This document shows positions 1 through 6,342 of a stretch of DNA of 6,672 nt, piece by piece (position 1 is the first letter of the stretch; each line of letters starts with the position of its first letter). The notes under the pieces are model-generated. The model was not told where the DNA came from. It saw only the letters and a list, made by a program, of their open reading frames with translations, and made no database searches. A program made the translations under genes and the position numbers. The stretch is from the NCBI GenBank assembly GCA_044339595.1, contig JBIIVF010000131.1:1-6672 (forward strand), in the 5' to 3' direction. This DNA comes from CAZTGZ01 sp044339595 (lineage in GTDB: Bacteria; Bacteroidota; Bacteroidia; NS11-12g; UBA9320).

Positions 1-758
1 ACTCCTTGCTTCGGGAAATGAGAGGAAGAAACCGATATCTGAAAGGGTATCTGACCCCCTATTTCCACTTTCCGGAAGCTTCTGACAGGAAATATCAGAT
101 TGAAGTAATTGAAGGACAAAAATTCTCAGATCATTTGGGAGATTTCAATTCTATTTTGAAAAATGAAAAGATTGAAAAACCTGATACTGCTAAGACAATC
201 GATACAGGGTCCTTTAAAATATTGCCTATCAGAAGGGATGTGCAATTGACTGAAAGCCCGGTAATGAATAATCCTGAAGTGGTCAATCCGGATTTATTGG
301 ATGTTACCTTGAACCGTGAAAAGATTCTGGAAGAAGCCATGAGAAGCAATCGAACCTTACAATCCATCGTTGCCGGTCAGCAAGATGAGTCCGAAATGGT
401 GCAGGATCTGCTCAACAAATATTCAACCGAATGGCATAAGAAATTCACGCTGGCCATCAGTTGTATTTTGCTTTTTTTCATTGGTGCACCATTGGGTTCG
501 ATCATTCGTAAAGGCGGATTTGGCTTGCCGTTGGTGATCTCTATCCTGTTATTTATCGTTTATTTCATCATTAATGTGATTGGCGAAAAATTGGCCAAAG
601 AAGGTGTTATCGCCGTTTTTAGCGGTATGTGGCTCAGTACCTTTATCCTGCTGCCCGTAGCCATATTCCTGACTTACAAAGCATCAACTGATTCAAAACT
701 CTTTGATGCAGATTCGTATCGACGATTTTTCAGGAAGCTAATTCCCGTAAAAAAATGA
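1..758 (+). CDS. LptF/LptG (YjgP/YjgQ) family permease, 3' part
   Basis: This is the C-terminal part of an inner-membrane permease of the LptF/LptG family. In the LptB2FG complex these proteins extract lipopolysaccharide from the inner membrane and pass it to the periplasmic bridge. The reading frame is open from the first full codon at base 3, so the true start lies upstream. About 251 residues are visible. The first ~140 are hydrophilic: the end of the periplasmic domain, then a charged helical stretch (about residues 100-138 from base 6). Three membrane helices follow at about 145-163, 173-193 and 203-225. The block EWHKKFTLAISC, then FFIGAPLGSIIRKGG, then GMWLSTFILLP is the family's typical C-terminal signature. 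The three N-terminal helices are outside the window. Whether it is the LptF or LptG paralogue cannot be told, so no symbol is given. Its stop overlaps the next start (ATGA), implying translational coupling. Confidence 0.9.
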   Translation, partial: SLLREMRGRNRYLKGYLTPYFHFPEASDRKYQIEVIEGQKFSDHLGDFNSILKNEKIEKPDTAKTIDTGSFKILPIRRDVQLTESPVMNNPEVVNPDLLDVTLNREKILEEAMRSNRTLQSIVAGQQDESEMVQDLLNKYSTEWHKKFTLAISCILLFFIGAPLGSIIRKGGFGLPLVISILLFIVYFIINVIGEKLAKEGVIAVFSGMWLSTFILLPVAIFLTYKASTDSKLFDADSYRRFFRKLIPVKK

Positions 759-1963
759 AGATCCTTCAAATTTCGCACAGAGTTCCCTGGCCTTTGAATG
801 AAGGCGGAACCATTGGTATTTACAATTACACCCGAGGGTATGCAGAAGCCGGTCACGATGTTACGCTGTTGGCTTTGGATGGAAAAAAACACGCTACAAA
901 CCGACCGGAAGCCGAGGCAGAATTAGAAAAATATGCCCGGGTGACCATCGTGCCGATTGATACTGATGTAAAGCCGTTACAAGCCTTGATGAATCTTTTT
1001 TCTTCAAAGTCATACAATGTAGAGCGTTTTTATGACAAAGGATTTGAGAAGCTTATTCGCGATACGCTCAACAAAGAAACCTTTGACGTCATTCAGGTAG
1101 AAGGAACCTTTGCCGCCCCTTATACCGAGGTAGTCTTGCAACATAAAAAAGAGGCATTGTTGGTGCTCAGACAGCACAATGTAGAGTTTCAAATTTGGGA
1201 CCGCCTTGCTGCAAACGAAAAGAACCCGGTGAAAAAGTGGTATCTCAGGTTATTGGCCAAAAGGCTCAAACAATTTGAGAAGAATCATCTCAATCCTTAT
1301 GACCTCATTGTACCTGTGACGGCTGATGACGGAAAACTTTTTAAATCGTTGGGTTGTACCTCCGAGATTGTGGATGCCCCTGCCGGCATTGATACGAATC
1401 GTTGGAAACCCTCTGCCACGCTTGATTTAAACCAATGTTATCATTTGGGTTCTTTGGAATGGATGCCCAATCAGGAAGCCATGGAATGGTTTCTAAAGGA
1501 TATCTGGCCATTGATTCATGCGCAATATCCCGCCATGATCTTTTCATTGGCAGGAAAGAACATGCCCGAAGTCTTCAAAAAATTAAATATTTCCGGCGTG
1601 CGAGTTGAATCTTATGTAGAAGATGCAACTGCATACATTGCAGATAAAGGAATCAATATCGTGCCCCTCAAATCAGGAAGTGGTATCCGTTTAAAAATCC
1701 TTGAAGCGATGTCAGCCGGAAAACTGGTGATATCTACCACCATTGGTGCTCAAGGCATTCATTCTATAGATGGTAAACATTTTTTGATTGCCGATACCCC
1801 GGAGCAATTTTTAGAGAAAATGAAGTGGGTTCAAGAGAATCCGGATAAAGCGCAGGACATGATGCATCAAGCGCGAATTTTGATAGAGACAGAATACTCC
1901 AATCACAGTGTCATTGAGCGATTGTTGGCGCACTTTCAGCGTCTGCTGGCACAAAAGAAATGA
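755..1963 (+). CDS. GT-B glycosyltransferase, GT4-like
   Basis: This is a cytoplasmic, membrane-associated GT-B fold glycosyltransferase of 402 residues, a normal length for GT4. It probably transfers a sugar from a nucleotide donor during polysaccharide or LPS assembly; the exact sugars cannot be read from sequence. The N-terminal acceptor domain opens with MKILQISHRVPWPLNEGG, including the glycine loop at 17-21, and carries DVIQVEG (111-117) and LRQHNVEF (138-145). The C-terminal donor-binding domain runs from about 209 (APAGIDTNRW) through LGSLEWMPN (231-239) and SLAGKNMP (264-271) to the nucleotide-sugar site PLKSGSGIRLKILEAMSAG (304-322). The EX7E motif of classical GT4 enzymes is here S309-X7-E317; this PL(K/R)SGSG form occurs in a subgroup of GT4-like proteins. 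The start is well supported: the ATG overlaps the permease stop by 4 bases and gives the usual family N-terminus. The overlap suggests one transcript for an envelope-biogenesis pair. Confidence 0.9.
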   Translation: MKILQISHRVPWPLNEGGTIGIYNYTRGYAEAGHDVTLLALDGKKHATNRPEAEAELEKYARVTIVPIDTDVKPLQALMNLFSSKSYNVERFYDKGFEKLIRDTLNKETFDVIQVEGTFAAPYTEVVLQHKKEALLVLRQHNVEFQIWDRLAANEKNPVKKWYLRLLAKRLKQFEKNHLNPYDLIVPVTADDGKLFKSLGCTSEIVDAPAGIDTNRWKPSATLDLNQCYHLGSLEWMPNQEAMEWFLKDIWPLIHAQYPAMIFSLAGKNMPEVFKKLNISGVRVESYVEDATAYIADKGINIVPLKSGSGIRLKILEAMSAGKLVISTTIGAQGIHSIDGKHFLIADTPEQFLEKMKWVQENPDKAQDMMHQARILIETEYSNHSVIERLLAHFQRLLAQKK

Positions 1964-1982
1964 AGGCAGGGTCGGGCCTTTG
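1961..1982 (+). terminator. weak hairpin at the glycosyltransferase stop codon
   Basis: AAGGC at 1963-1967 pairs with GCCTT at 1976-1980 around an 8-base loop, with two possible G-U pairs outside. The stem starts inside the stop codon. No T-tract follows, so it is a poor intrinsic terminator; it could be an mRNA 3'-end structure or chance. Confidence 0.2.
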
Positions 1983-2006
1983 ATATTGTGAACAAAAAAA
2001 GTGAAC

Positions 2007-2091
2007 AGAAAATTCTAATTATAAAACAGGGTGGTAAATTCGCCCTAATGAACATTTGTTCTATTCATGGGCTAAGAACGTTCTAATTTTA
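2007..2091. repeat. imperfect direct repeat AGAAnnTTCTAATTnTA upstream of dnaN
   Basis: Two 17-base copies, at 2007-2023 and 2075-2091, agree at 14 of 17 positions and start 68 bases apart. Each begins with a small dyad, AGAA-AA-TTCT in the first and the perfect palindrome AGAACGTTCT in the second, followed by AATT. TGAACA also occurs at 1989-1994, 2002-2007 and 2049-2054. Repeated dyads ahead of one gene resemble operator sites, but the DNA is A/T-rich and chance is possible. The function is inference. Confidence 0.4.
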
Positions 2092-2120
2092 TGACCTGAA
2101 GGTCAAATTTTTCGAAAAAT
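2042..2120. promoter_or_regulatory. cluster of inverted repeats upstream of dnaN
   Basis: Four dyads lie close together: GAACA-TT-TGTTC (2050-2061), AGAACGTTCT (2075-2084), TGACCT-GA-AGGTCA (2092-2105) and the 14-base palindrome ATTTTTCGAAAAAT (2107-2120). A GCCC/GGGC pair (2042-2045 and 2069-2072) brackets the first. The first dyad has the form GAAC-N4-GTTC, the core of the Gram-positive LexA (SOS) box, although Bacteroidota often lack a classical LexA. The cluster sits 60-140 bases upstream of the dnaN ATG, where operators or a structured leader would lie. No -33/-7 pair with good spacing was found; TAATTTTA at 2084-2091 resembles a -7 element but has no suitably placed -33. The rest of the 1964-2181 gap shows no gene. 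Confidence 0.4.
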
Positions 2121-2181
2121 ACAACCAAGGATAGCGCAACTTATTGTTATTATTGCAAAAGACTTAATAGATATTATATAC

Positions 2182-3303
2182 ATGAAATTCATTGTAAATA
2201 CTACCACCCTGCTGGAGCATCTGCAAAGTGTACACGGAACCGTTCAAGCCAAGCCGATACTGCCCATTCTCGACAATTTCCTATTCGATATAAAGGATGG
2301 TATATTGAACATTACTACGACGGATCTGGAAACCACCATGAGCACCCGGTTTGCTGTTGAATCAGACAATGACATTCAAATCGCAGTACCGTCTAAACTT
2401 ACATTGGATACGTTGAAAATGTTGCCCTCACAGCCGGTTACCTTTTCTATTGATCCTCAATCGAATCAAATCGATATAAAATCTGAGCAAGGAAGATATA
2501 AACTAAATGGATTTAACGCCACAGATTTTCCGAAATCACCGGAATCAGAGGATACACATGGATTCACTGTTCCTTCTGATATCTTGTTGAATTGTGTTGC
2601 CAAAACCATTTTTGCTACCGGAAATGATGAATTGCGGTTGAATTTGACCGGTGTATTTGTAGAAATGAGTGAAGATTCAATATCTTTCGTTTCTACGGAT
2701 GCCAATCGTTTGGTTAAATGTTTAAGAAAAGATGTAAAACCGGGTATTGAAAGTAATTTTATTTTACCTAAAAAGGCCCTGTTATTGTTGAACAAGACCT
2801 TGCCCAATGATAGCAGTCCGGTACAAATCAATTTTAACGACACCAATGCCTTCTTCAAGTTTGGAGACATTGAGCTTATTTGTCGTTTGATAGATGAAAA
2901 ATACCCTGATTATAAGGCCGTAATACCTGATCAGAATCCAAATACCTTGATCGCCGACCGTGTTGATTTTCTTTCATCTGTAAAGCGTATCAGTAATTTC
3001 GCCAATAAATCAACCAATCAGATTCGCTTAAAAATTGCCGGCAGTGAAATGTACATTTCTGCTGAAGACGTAGATTTGGCTGTTGAAGGGGTTGAAAGAA
3101 TGAATTGTGATTACGACGGTGAAGACATGGAAATTGGCTTCAATGCCCGTTTTTTGACAGAATTGTTAAACAATATGTATTGCAAAAATGTCAAATTTGA
3201 GTTGTCGGCACCAAGCAGAGCAGGGATATTGGTTCCTGATGAAAATGATGAAGGCGAAGTTTTGATGATGTTGATAATGCCGATGATGCTGAGTAACGTT
3301 TAG
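2182..3303 (+). CDS. dnaN: DNA polymerase III subunit beta (sliding clamp)
   Basis: This encodes the ring-shaped beta clamp, a homodimer that encircles DNA and tethers polymerase III and repair proteins. The 373 residues match the usual length of about 365-375 and hold three clamp domains. Recognisable family blocks are TTTDLETTMSTR (45-56), GRYKLNGFNATDFP (104-117), STDANRLVK (171-179, equivalent to ATDGHRLA in E. coli), LIDEKYPDYKAVIP (236-249), MEIGFNARFLTELL (316-329) and the C-terminal strand LMMLIMPMML (361-370), which lines the protein-binding pocket. The canonical MPMRL end reads MPMMLSNV here. The ATG at 2182 gives the usual N-terminus MKFIVNTTTLLEHL. Its leader is A/T-rich without a Shine-Dalgarno sequence. 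No dnaA or recF is adjacent, so dnaN appears to be a single-gene unit, with a strong terminator 18 bases past the stop. Confidence 0.97.
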   Translation: MKFIVNTTTLLEHLQSVHGTVQAKPILPILDNFLFDIKDGILNITTTDLETTMSTRFAVESDNDIQIAVPSKLTLDTLKMLPSQPVTFSIDPQSNQIDIKSEQGRYKLNGFNATDFPKSPESEDTHGFTVPSDILLNCVAKTIFATGNDELRLNLTGVFVEMSEDSISFVSTDANRLVKCLRKDVKPGIESNFILPKKALLLLNKTLPNDSSPVQINFNDTNAFFKFGDIELICRLIDEKYPDYKAVIPDQNPNTLIADRVDFLSSVKRISNFANKSTNQIRLKIAGSEMYISAEDVDLAVEGVERMNCDYDGEDMEIGFNARFLTELLNNMYCKNVKFELSAPSRAGILVPDENDEGEVLMMLIMPMMLSNV

Positions 3304-3321
3304 TCTTAAATAAAAATCAAT

Positions 3322-3354
3322 AAAAAAGCGGCCTTTTTGAGCCGCTTTTTTTTT
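3322..3354. terminator. bidirectional rho-independent terminator
   Basis: GCGGC (3328-3332) pairs with GCCGC (3341-3345) around an 8-base loop. The stem is extended by six A-T pairs because six A's precede it and nine T's (3346-3354) follow it. It therefore works as a U-tailed hairpin in both directions, ending dnaN from the left and the convergent minus-strand gene that stops at 3372 from the right. Confidence 0.9.
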
Positions 3355-3371
3355 GAGTTATCGAGATTGGA

Positions 3372-4169
3372 TTATTCGCTTTTAAAGAATTTTGAAACAA
3401 ATGTATCGCCATCCGTAGTCACTTTTACCAAATAAGAACCGGGCAATAAATTTGTAATATTAAGTTCATGAGTTCTTTGTTCAGTCAACAATTTTTGTCC
3501 TGACATTGAAAACACTTCGATCCATTCCGGCAATTGATCCGATTGAATACGCAATGTATTTGCTGCCGGATTAGGATATACCATTAGTGCTTGAATCTTT
3601 TTGCTCATCACGCTTGCGGAGGATCCTTCGTTGATTTCAAGAGCTGAAGCGCTTACCAATTGGTCTCCATCGGTTCCACCGGTTCCATTAGCCGCTAATG
3701 CATTCGAATATATCTTCACTTTTCCAGTTCCGGAAGCGGGTGCAATCCAATTCGCGATGAACTCATTGCTCGTTGACGGTGCTTTGTGGTCTAAATACGT
3801 TCTGTTGCTTAAGGTGCTCACTTTGGCGTTTGCGGTGTTGGCGGATAAGGTTCCTGCGGACCCATTATCATCTTTCAAAACAGTGCTTTGAATACCAAAT
3901 CGGCTGGCTCCAGTGGCGTTAATTACATACTTAATTTTATAAGTTGCCCCTGGCACATAGCTGGTTACTACCTGGTCATTAGCATTTAATAGCTGGATCG
4001 TAAGATTGCTTTGAAAACTTCCACCTGAATGGCAATTGTTGCAAGCTCCTGAAGAAACCGGAGAATTAGTCCGGTCAGCCCCTTGACCTGAAGTCACCCC
4101 CGAGCCACTGGATTGGAAGGTAAAATAAGCAACAGATAATAATAGAAATAAAGGTAATGTTCTTTTCAT
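3372..4169 (-). CDS. T9SS-sorted protein with c-type haem motif and reelin-like (choice-of-anchor V) domain
   Basis: This is a predicted exported protein of 265 residues in three parts. Residues 1 to about 20 form a Sec signal peptide (KR, then LPLFLLLSVAYFTF). Next comes CNNCH (43-47), the CXXCH motif that binds haem c covalently, leading into a beta-rich domain to about residue 179. The order NNCHSG, then TYLDHKAP (124-131), WIAPASGTGKVKIYSNALAANG (141-162) and GD (168-169) matches my recollection of the 'choice-of-anchor V' family, related to eukaryotic reeler domains. H128 lies at a conserved-looking site and might be a distal haem ligand (inference). Residues 197-265 are a T9SS sorting domain: VYPNPAANTLRI, EVFSMSGQKL, LLPGSYLVKV and a short basic end. 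It is expected on the cell surface or released. The function is unknown; electron transfer or surface binding are guesses. The ATG at 4169 directly precedes the signal peptide. Its 3' end faces dnaN across a shared terminator. Confidence 0.85.
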   Translation of the reverse strand: MKRTLPLFLLLSVAYFTFQSSGSGVTSGQGADRTNSPVSSGACNNCHSGGSFQSNLTIQLLNANDQVVTSYVPGATYKIKYVINATGASRFGIQSTVLKDDNGSAGTLSANTANAKVSTLSNRTYLDHKAPSTSNEFIANWIAPASGTGKVKIYSNALAANGTGGTDGDQLVSASALEINEGSSASVMSKKIQALMVYPNPAANTLRIQSDQLPEWIEVFSMSGQKLLTEQRTHELNITNLLPGSYLVKVTTDGDTFVSKFFKSE

Positions 4170-4197
4170 ATTTAAAATTTCGGTGAAATTAAATATA

Positions 4198-4212
4198 AAA
4201 AGGAAGCCTTTT
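4198..4212 (-). terminator. weak hairpin after the 398-residue T9SS gene
   Basis: Read on the minus strand, AAAAGG-CTT-CCTTTT forms a 6-pair stem with a 3-base loop, followed by T-rich DNA. Only two pairs are G-C, so termination would be weak and the downstream 265-residue gene might be partly co-transcribed. Confidence 0.3.
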
Positions 4213-4229
4213 GAGCCATTTGAATAGAC

Positions 4230-4250
4230 TTACAATTCTTTTACAATTCT
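4230..4250. repeat. tandem 10-base repeat TTACAATTCT
   Basis: TTACAATTCT occurs at 4230-4239 and again at 4241-4250, separated by one base, directly after the stop of the 398-residue gene; the second copy includes the last base of that stop. There is no known role; it may be a small slippage duplication. Confidence 0.5.
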
Positions 4251-5446
4251 CAGGGCTGTACGACCCATCTTACTATTGCAGATGAAATGCCCTCTTTAGA
4301 TATTTTAATAAAGTAAATACCAGCAGGAACTTCTACAGTAAATTGATTACGTTCGAGATAGATTCGCTGTGATAGCCGGCCATTCAAATCGAATATTTCT
4401 GCCGTACAACCCAAAAAGTCATCCGAAACATGCATGGTCTCTCCTATCCGAACAGGATTGGGATGAATCTTTAGTGATTTGAAGCTATTTTGAACTGAAT
4501 AATTCTGGGTGCTGATATAAAAATAGCTATTTACAATTTCATCGTAATCATTCCAGGCATGTCCTGGAATATATCGCCCGTTCCATACATCCGATGTATA
4601 TCTTGAGGCAGTAATGGCTTTAAGTCCGCTGTTATAGCCCGTGTTAAACAACTTACTGTTGTCGCGCCAGGAGGCATAAATAAAGTGATTCAGCTTTTTC
4701 ACAGGAGGCACGATCCAATCTTGTTGAAGGGTATCACCGTTGGCATATCTGTAACCGGGAACATACGTCAGGGTATAACCGCACATGCCCCCTTCGTTGA
4801 TATTGAGTCCACCGGGTATGGCTATCGTTTTAACATTATAATCTGCGGTATTGGCAAAACTGGTGCTATCTTCTGCATCAATAAGCACTTTGATTTGCTT
4901 GGCATAGCCGGTGCTTTCATTCTTTAATTTATCGTAGGAAACGGTGGCTACTTTTCTACCACTGCCACTTAAAGCAGAAAGGGTGATATTATTTTGATTG
5001 AAAAGGTTGATGATCAGGGTATCGACCGTACCCGGGATATTATGCGAGTATCGAAACATGATCGCCAATGAATCCCATCGGTACGGATTAAATTTGGATA
5101 AAAATGTCGGATTTGAAAACACAATATCTTTAGGATCAAAAATGGCGCCGACACTGTGCGTTCCCACCCTTCCCAAAGTAGCTGCGGTTCCTCCGCCATA
5201 GCGTTGGTAAACCAAGGTATCCGGAAAAAGCGATGCATTGGTAATTCTTGTCCAGGAAATACCTGCATTGGAGGCATTTGTAACATAATGAAACCAACCT
5301 TGTTGTGTTTGCTTTTTATTGAGTTTACTTTCCGATAGGGCCGGTTCTCCGGTCATCAAACAAGATTCCTTTACTATTTCTTGAGCGAATAAAGTTCCTG
5401 ATAGCATCAAACTGCATACCAAGGACAAGAGTATTTTTCTTTTCAT
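4250..5446 (-). CDS. T9SS-sorted secreted protein of unknown function
   Basis: This is an exported protein of 398 residues. A clear signal peptide (MKRKILLSLVCSLMLSGTLFA) is probably cut before QE at 22. There is no lipobox, so it is not a lipoprotein. Residues 325-398 are a T9SS C-terminal sorting domain: LKIHPNPVRIGE, AEIFDLNGRL, VPAGIYFIKIS and the end VRWVVQP. It should cross the outer membrane through T9SS and be attached to the surface or released. The middle (about 25-320) is rich in aromatic residues, Asn, Ser and Thr, with alternating beta-like patterns such as DTLIINLFNQNNITL (142-156). I do not recognise a family. Only two cysteines (C29, C222) would remain in the passenger region after signal removal, with C347 in the sorting domain. 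No catalytic motif is apparent. It has its own consensus promoter at 5461-5491 and lies 80 bases upstream of the other T9SS cargo, in the same direction. Confidence 0.85.
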   Translation of the reverse strand: MKRKILLSLVCSLMLSGTLFAQEIVKESCLMTGEPALSESKLNKKQTQQGWFHYVTNASNAGISWTRITNASLFPDTLVYQRYGGGTAATLGRVGTHSVGAIFDPKDIVFSNPTFLSKFNPYRWDSLAIMFRYSHNIPGTVDTLIINLFNQNNITLSALSGSGRKVATVSYDKLKNESTGYAKQIKVLIDAEDSTSFANTADYNVKTIAIPGGLNINEGGMCGYTLTYVPGYRYANGDTLQQDWIVPPVKKLNHFIYASWRDNSKLFNTGYNSGLKAITASRYTSDVWNGRYIPGHAWNDYDEIVNSYFYISTQNYSVQNSFKSLKIHPNPVRIGETMHVSDDFLGCTAEIFDLNGRLSQRIYLERNQFTVEVPAGIYFIKISKEGISSAIVRWVVQP

Positions 5447-5460
5447 ACTGATTTTTCAAC

Positions 5461-5491
5461 CAAATTTATCAAATCTTGTGTAAAAATCAAA
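5461..5491 (-). promoter_or_regulatory. Bacteroidota-type promoter for the 398-residue T9SS gene
   Basis: On the minus strand, TTTG (5488-5491) and TAAATTTG (5461-5468) are separated by exactly 19 bases. This matches the -33/-7 consensus TTTG-N19-TAnnTTTG of the Bacteroidota primary sigma factor. Transcription should begin near 5455, leaving a leader of only about 8-10 bases before the ATG at 5446. Confidence 0.75.
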
Positions 5492-5514
5492 ATATGATGC
5501 TTTGAAGGACCATG

Positions 5515-5970
5515 CTATGCCATCGGAACCAAGTCGATGATGCTCATGATAGATTCTGCTGTATTGGTCAAGGTGAGTTTATCTCCATCTTTCACCCAAA
5601 TTTCTGCTTCACAGAAAAAAAGTTTGCTTCCAAGTTTTCTAACGCGTCCTTTTGCAATGAGTTTATCTCCTTTTCCCGGATTCAGATAATTGATGTTCAG
5701 ATTAGCCGTTACCACGCCTTTATGCGGCATACACAAGGAGTAAGCGGCAAATCCCATTACAATGTCTGCAGCCGTGCTCATTACGCCGCCATGCACGAAA
5801 TAATTCTGCTGAAGATGAATTTGCTCTATATCCAACGATCCTTCCACCCAACCTTCTTCAATAGTGGTCAGTTTCATGTTCATGTTGTGCATGAAGAATT
5901 GTCTCGAGGTCTTTTCGATGATTTGTTCTTTAAAATTAAGCTGTGGTGCGGTGTATTTTATCTTTTCCAT
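5515..5970 (-). CDS. PaaI-type hotdog-fold thioesterase
   Basis: This is a cytoplasmic acyl-CoA thioesterase of the PaaI/4HBT superfamily, 151 residues, the usual single-hotdog size. Such enzymes hydrolyse acyl- or aryl-CoA thioesters as dimers or tetramers; the substrate here cannot be predicted. The active-site segment NYFVHGGVMSTAADIVMG spans 56-73. It contains N56, H60-G61-G62 and D69, the HGG...D arrangement in which the acidic residue on the central helix takes part in catalysis. The typical strand block VVTANLNINYLNPGKGDKLIAKGRVRKLG follows at 86-114, then FFCEAEIWVKDGDKL (118-132). The start is placed at the ATG at 5970, 3 bases after the TAA of the TPR gene, so the two are very likely co-transcribed and perhaps translationally coupled. 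The stop is 68 bases before the next start; no clear terminator lies in that gap, which holds the next gene's promoter. Confidence 0.92.
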   Translation of the reverse strand: MEKIKYTAPQLNFKEQIIEKTSRQFFMHNMNMKLTTIEEGWVEGSLDIEQIHLQQNYFVHGGVMSTAADIVMGFAAYSLCMPHKGVVTANLNINYLNPGKGDKLIAKGRVRKLGSKLFFCEAEIWVKDGDKLTLTNTAESIMSIIDLVPMA

Positions 5971-5973
5971 TGT

Positions 5974-6294
5974 TTAATCTTCTATTTCTTCGAGGGCCAT
6001 ACGCAATTCAGAGGCGGTTTTAAGGTCGCCGGTTTCTTTGCATCTGGCTATACCTGTTTGATACAACATAGCCGCCGATTCAAGGTTTCCTGAATCTGCG
6101 CGCAGTTTGCCCAATTGATAATAAACGGGTATGTAATCAGGATGATTGGCCAATACCCACTCCATCTGCTGCTCTGCCAATTGGAACGATTGGATGGCCA
6201 CATATTCCATAGCAAGGGCGTAATTCAAAAAAGCATCTTCCGGATCGCTTTTGAGAAAGTTTTTTAGTCGTTCTATTCTGTTTATTCCACTCAT
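5974..6294 (-). CDS. small tetratricopeptide-repeat protein
   Basis: This short soluble protein (106 residues) is made almost entirely of TPR helices. Repeat 1 is about 20-53 (AFLNYALAMEYVAIQSFQLAE..., ending in HPDY). Repeat 2 is about 54-87 (PVYYQLGKLRADSGNLESAA...Y..GI). A capping helix with ASELRMALEEI ends the protein (about 91-104). The TPR consensus residues W/Y-L-G-Y-A-F-A-P are recognisable in altered form. There is no signal peptide or membrane segment, so it should be cytoplasmic, probably mediating protein contacts; the partner is unknown. It is the first gene of a two-gene unit with the thioesterase 3 bases downstream. Its ATG at 6294 lies 48 bases from the divergent etfB ATG, so the two genes must share a very compact control region. 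No strong minus-strand promoter was recognised there. Confidence 0.85.
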   Translation of the reverse strand: MSGINRIERLKNFLKSDPEDAFLNYALAMEYVAIQSFQLAEQQMEWVLANHPDYIPVYYQLGKLRADSGNLESAAMLYQTGIARCKETGDLKTASELRMALEEIED

Positions 6295-6314
6295 GATTTC
6301 AAAAACTTTTATGC

Positions 6315-6322
6315 TACTTTTG
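6315..6322 (+). promoter_or_regulatory. -7 promoter element for etfB
   Basis: TACTTTTG matches the Bacteroidota -7 consensus TAnnTTTG exactly and is followed by GCGCC. The -33 position 19 bases upstream reads CATG (6292-6295), only a partial match to TTTG, and overlaps the start codon of the divergent TPR gene. Transcription should start near 6328, giving a leader of about 15 bases. Confidence 0.6.
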
Positions 6323-6342
6323 CGCCTCGAAACTAACTGTTT

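Noticed and set aside
1987..1995. A possible replication origin near dnaN: TGTGAACAA resembles a reversed DnaA box
   Set aside because: It matches TGTGGATAA at only 7 of 9 positions, there is no cluster of further boxes in 1964-2181, and no dnaA is visible. Being next to dnaN is not evidence of an origin in this phylum.
2141..2181. A dnaN promoter in the last 40 bases (TTG at 2144-2146 with TAGATATT at 2168-2175)
   Set aside because: The -7 element matches only half of the TTTG part of the consensus, and the start site would fall almost on the ATG. This is not enough to annotate.
2466..2870. A 134-codon open frame on the minus strand inside dnaN
   Set aside because: It lies entirely antisense to conserved sliding-clamp sequence and shows no protein-family features.
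5395..5446. Lipoprotein signal in the 398-residue protein (cysteine at residue 11)
   Set aside because: The residues before the cysteine (LSLV) do not fit a lipobox and the cysteine is in the middle of the hydrophobic core. A signal peptidase I site after A21 fits better.
5512..6093. A 193-codon open frame on the plus strand across the thioesterase and TPR genes
   Set aside because: It is antisense to two genes with clear family matches, and its translation is rich in Cys, Phe and His with no recognisable domain. It is a shadow frame.
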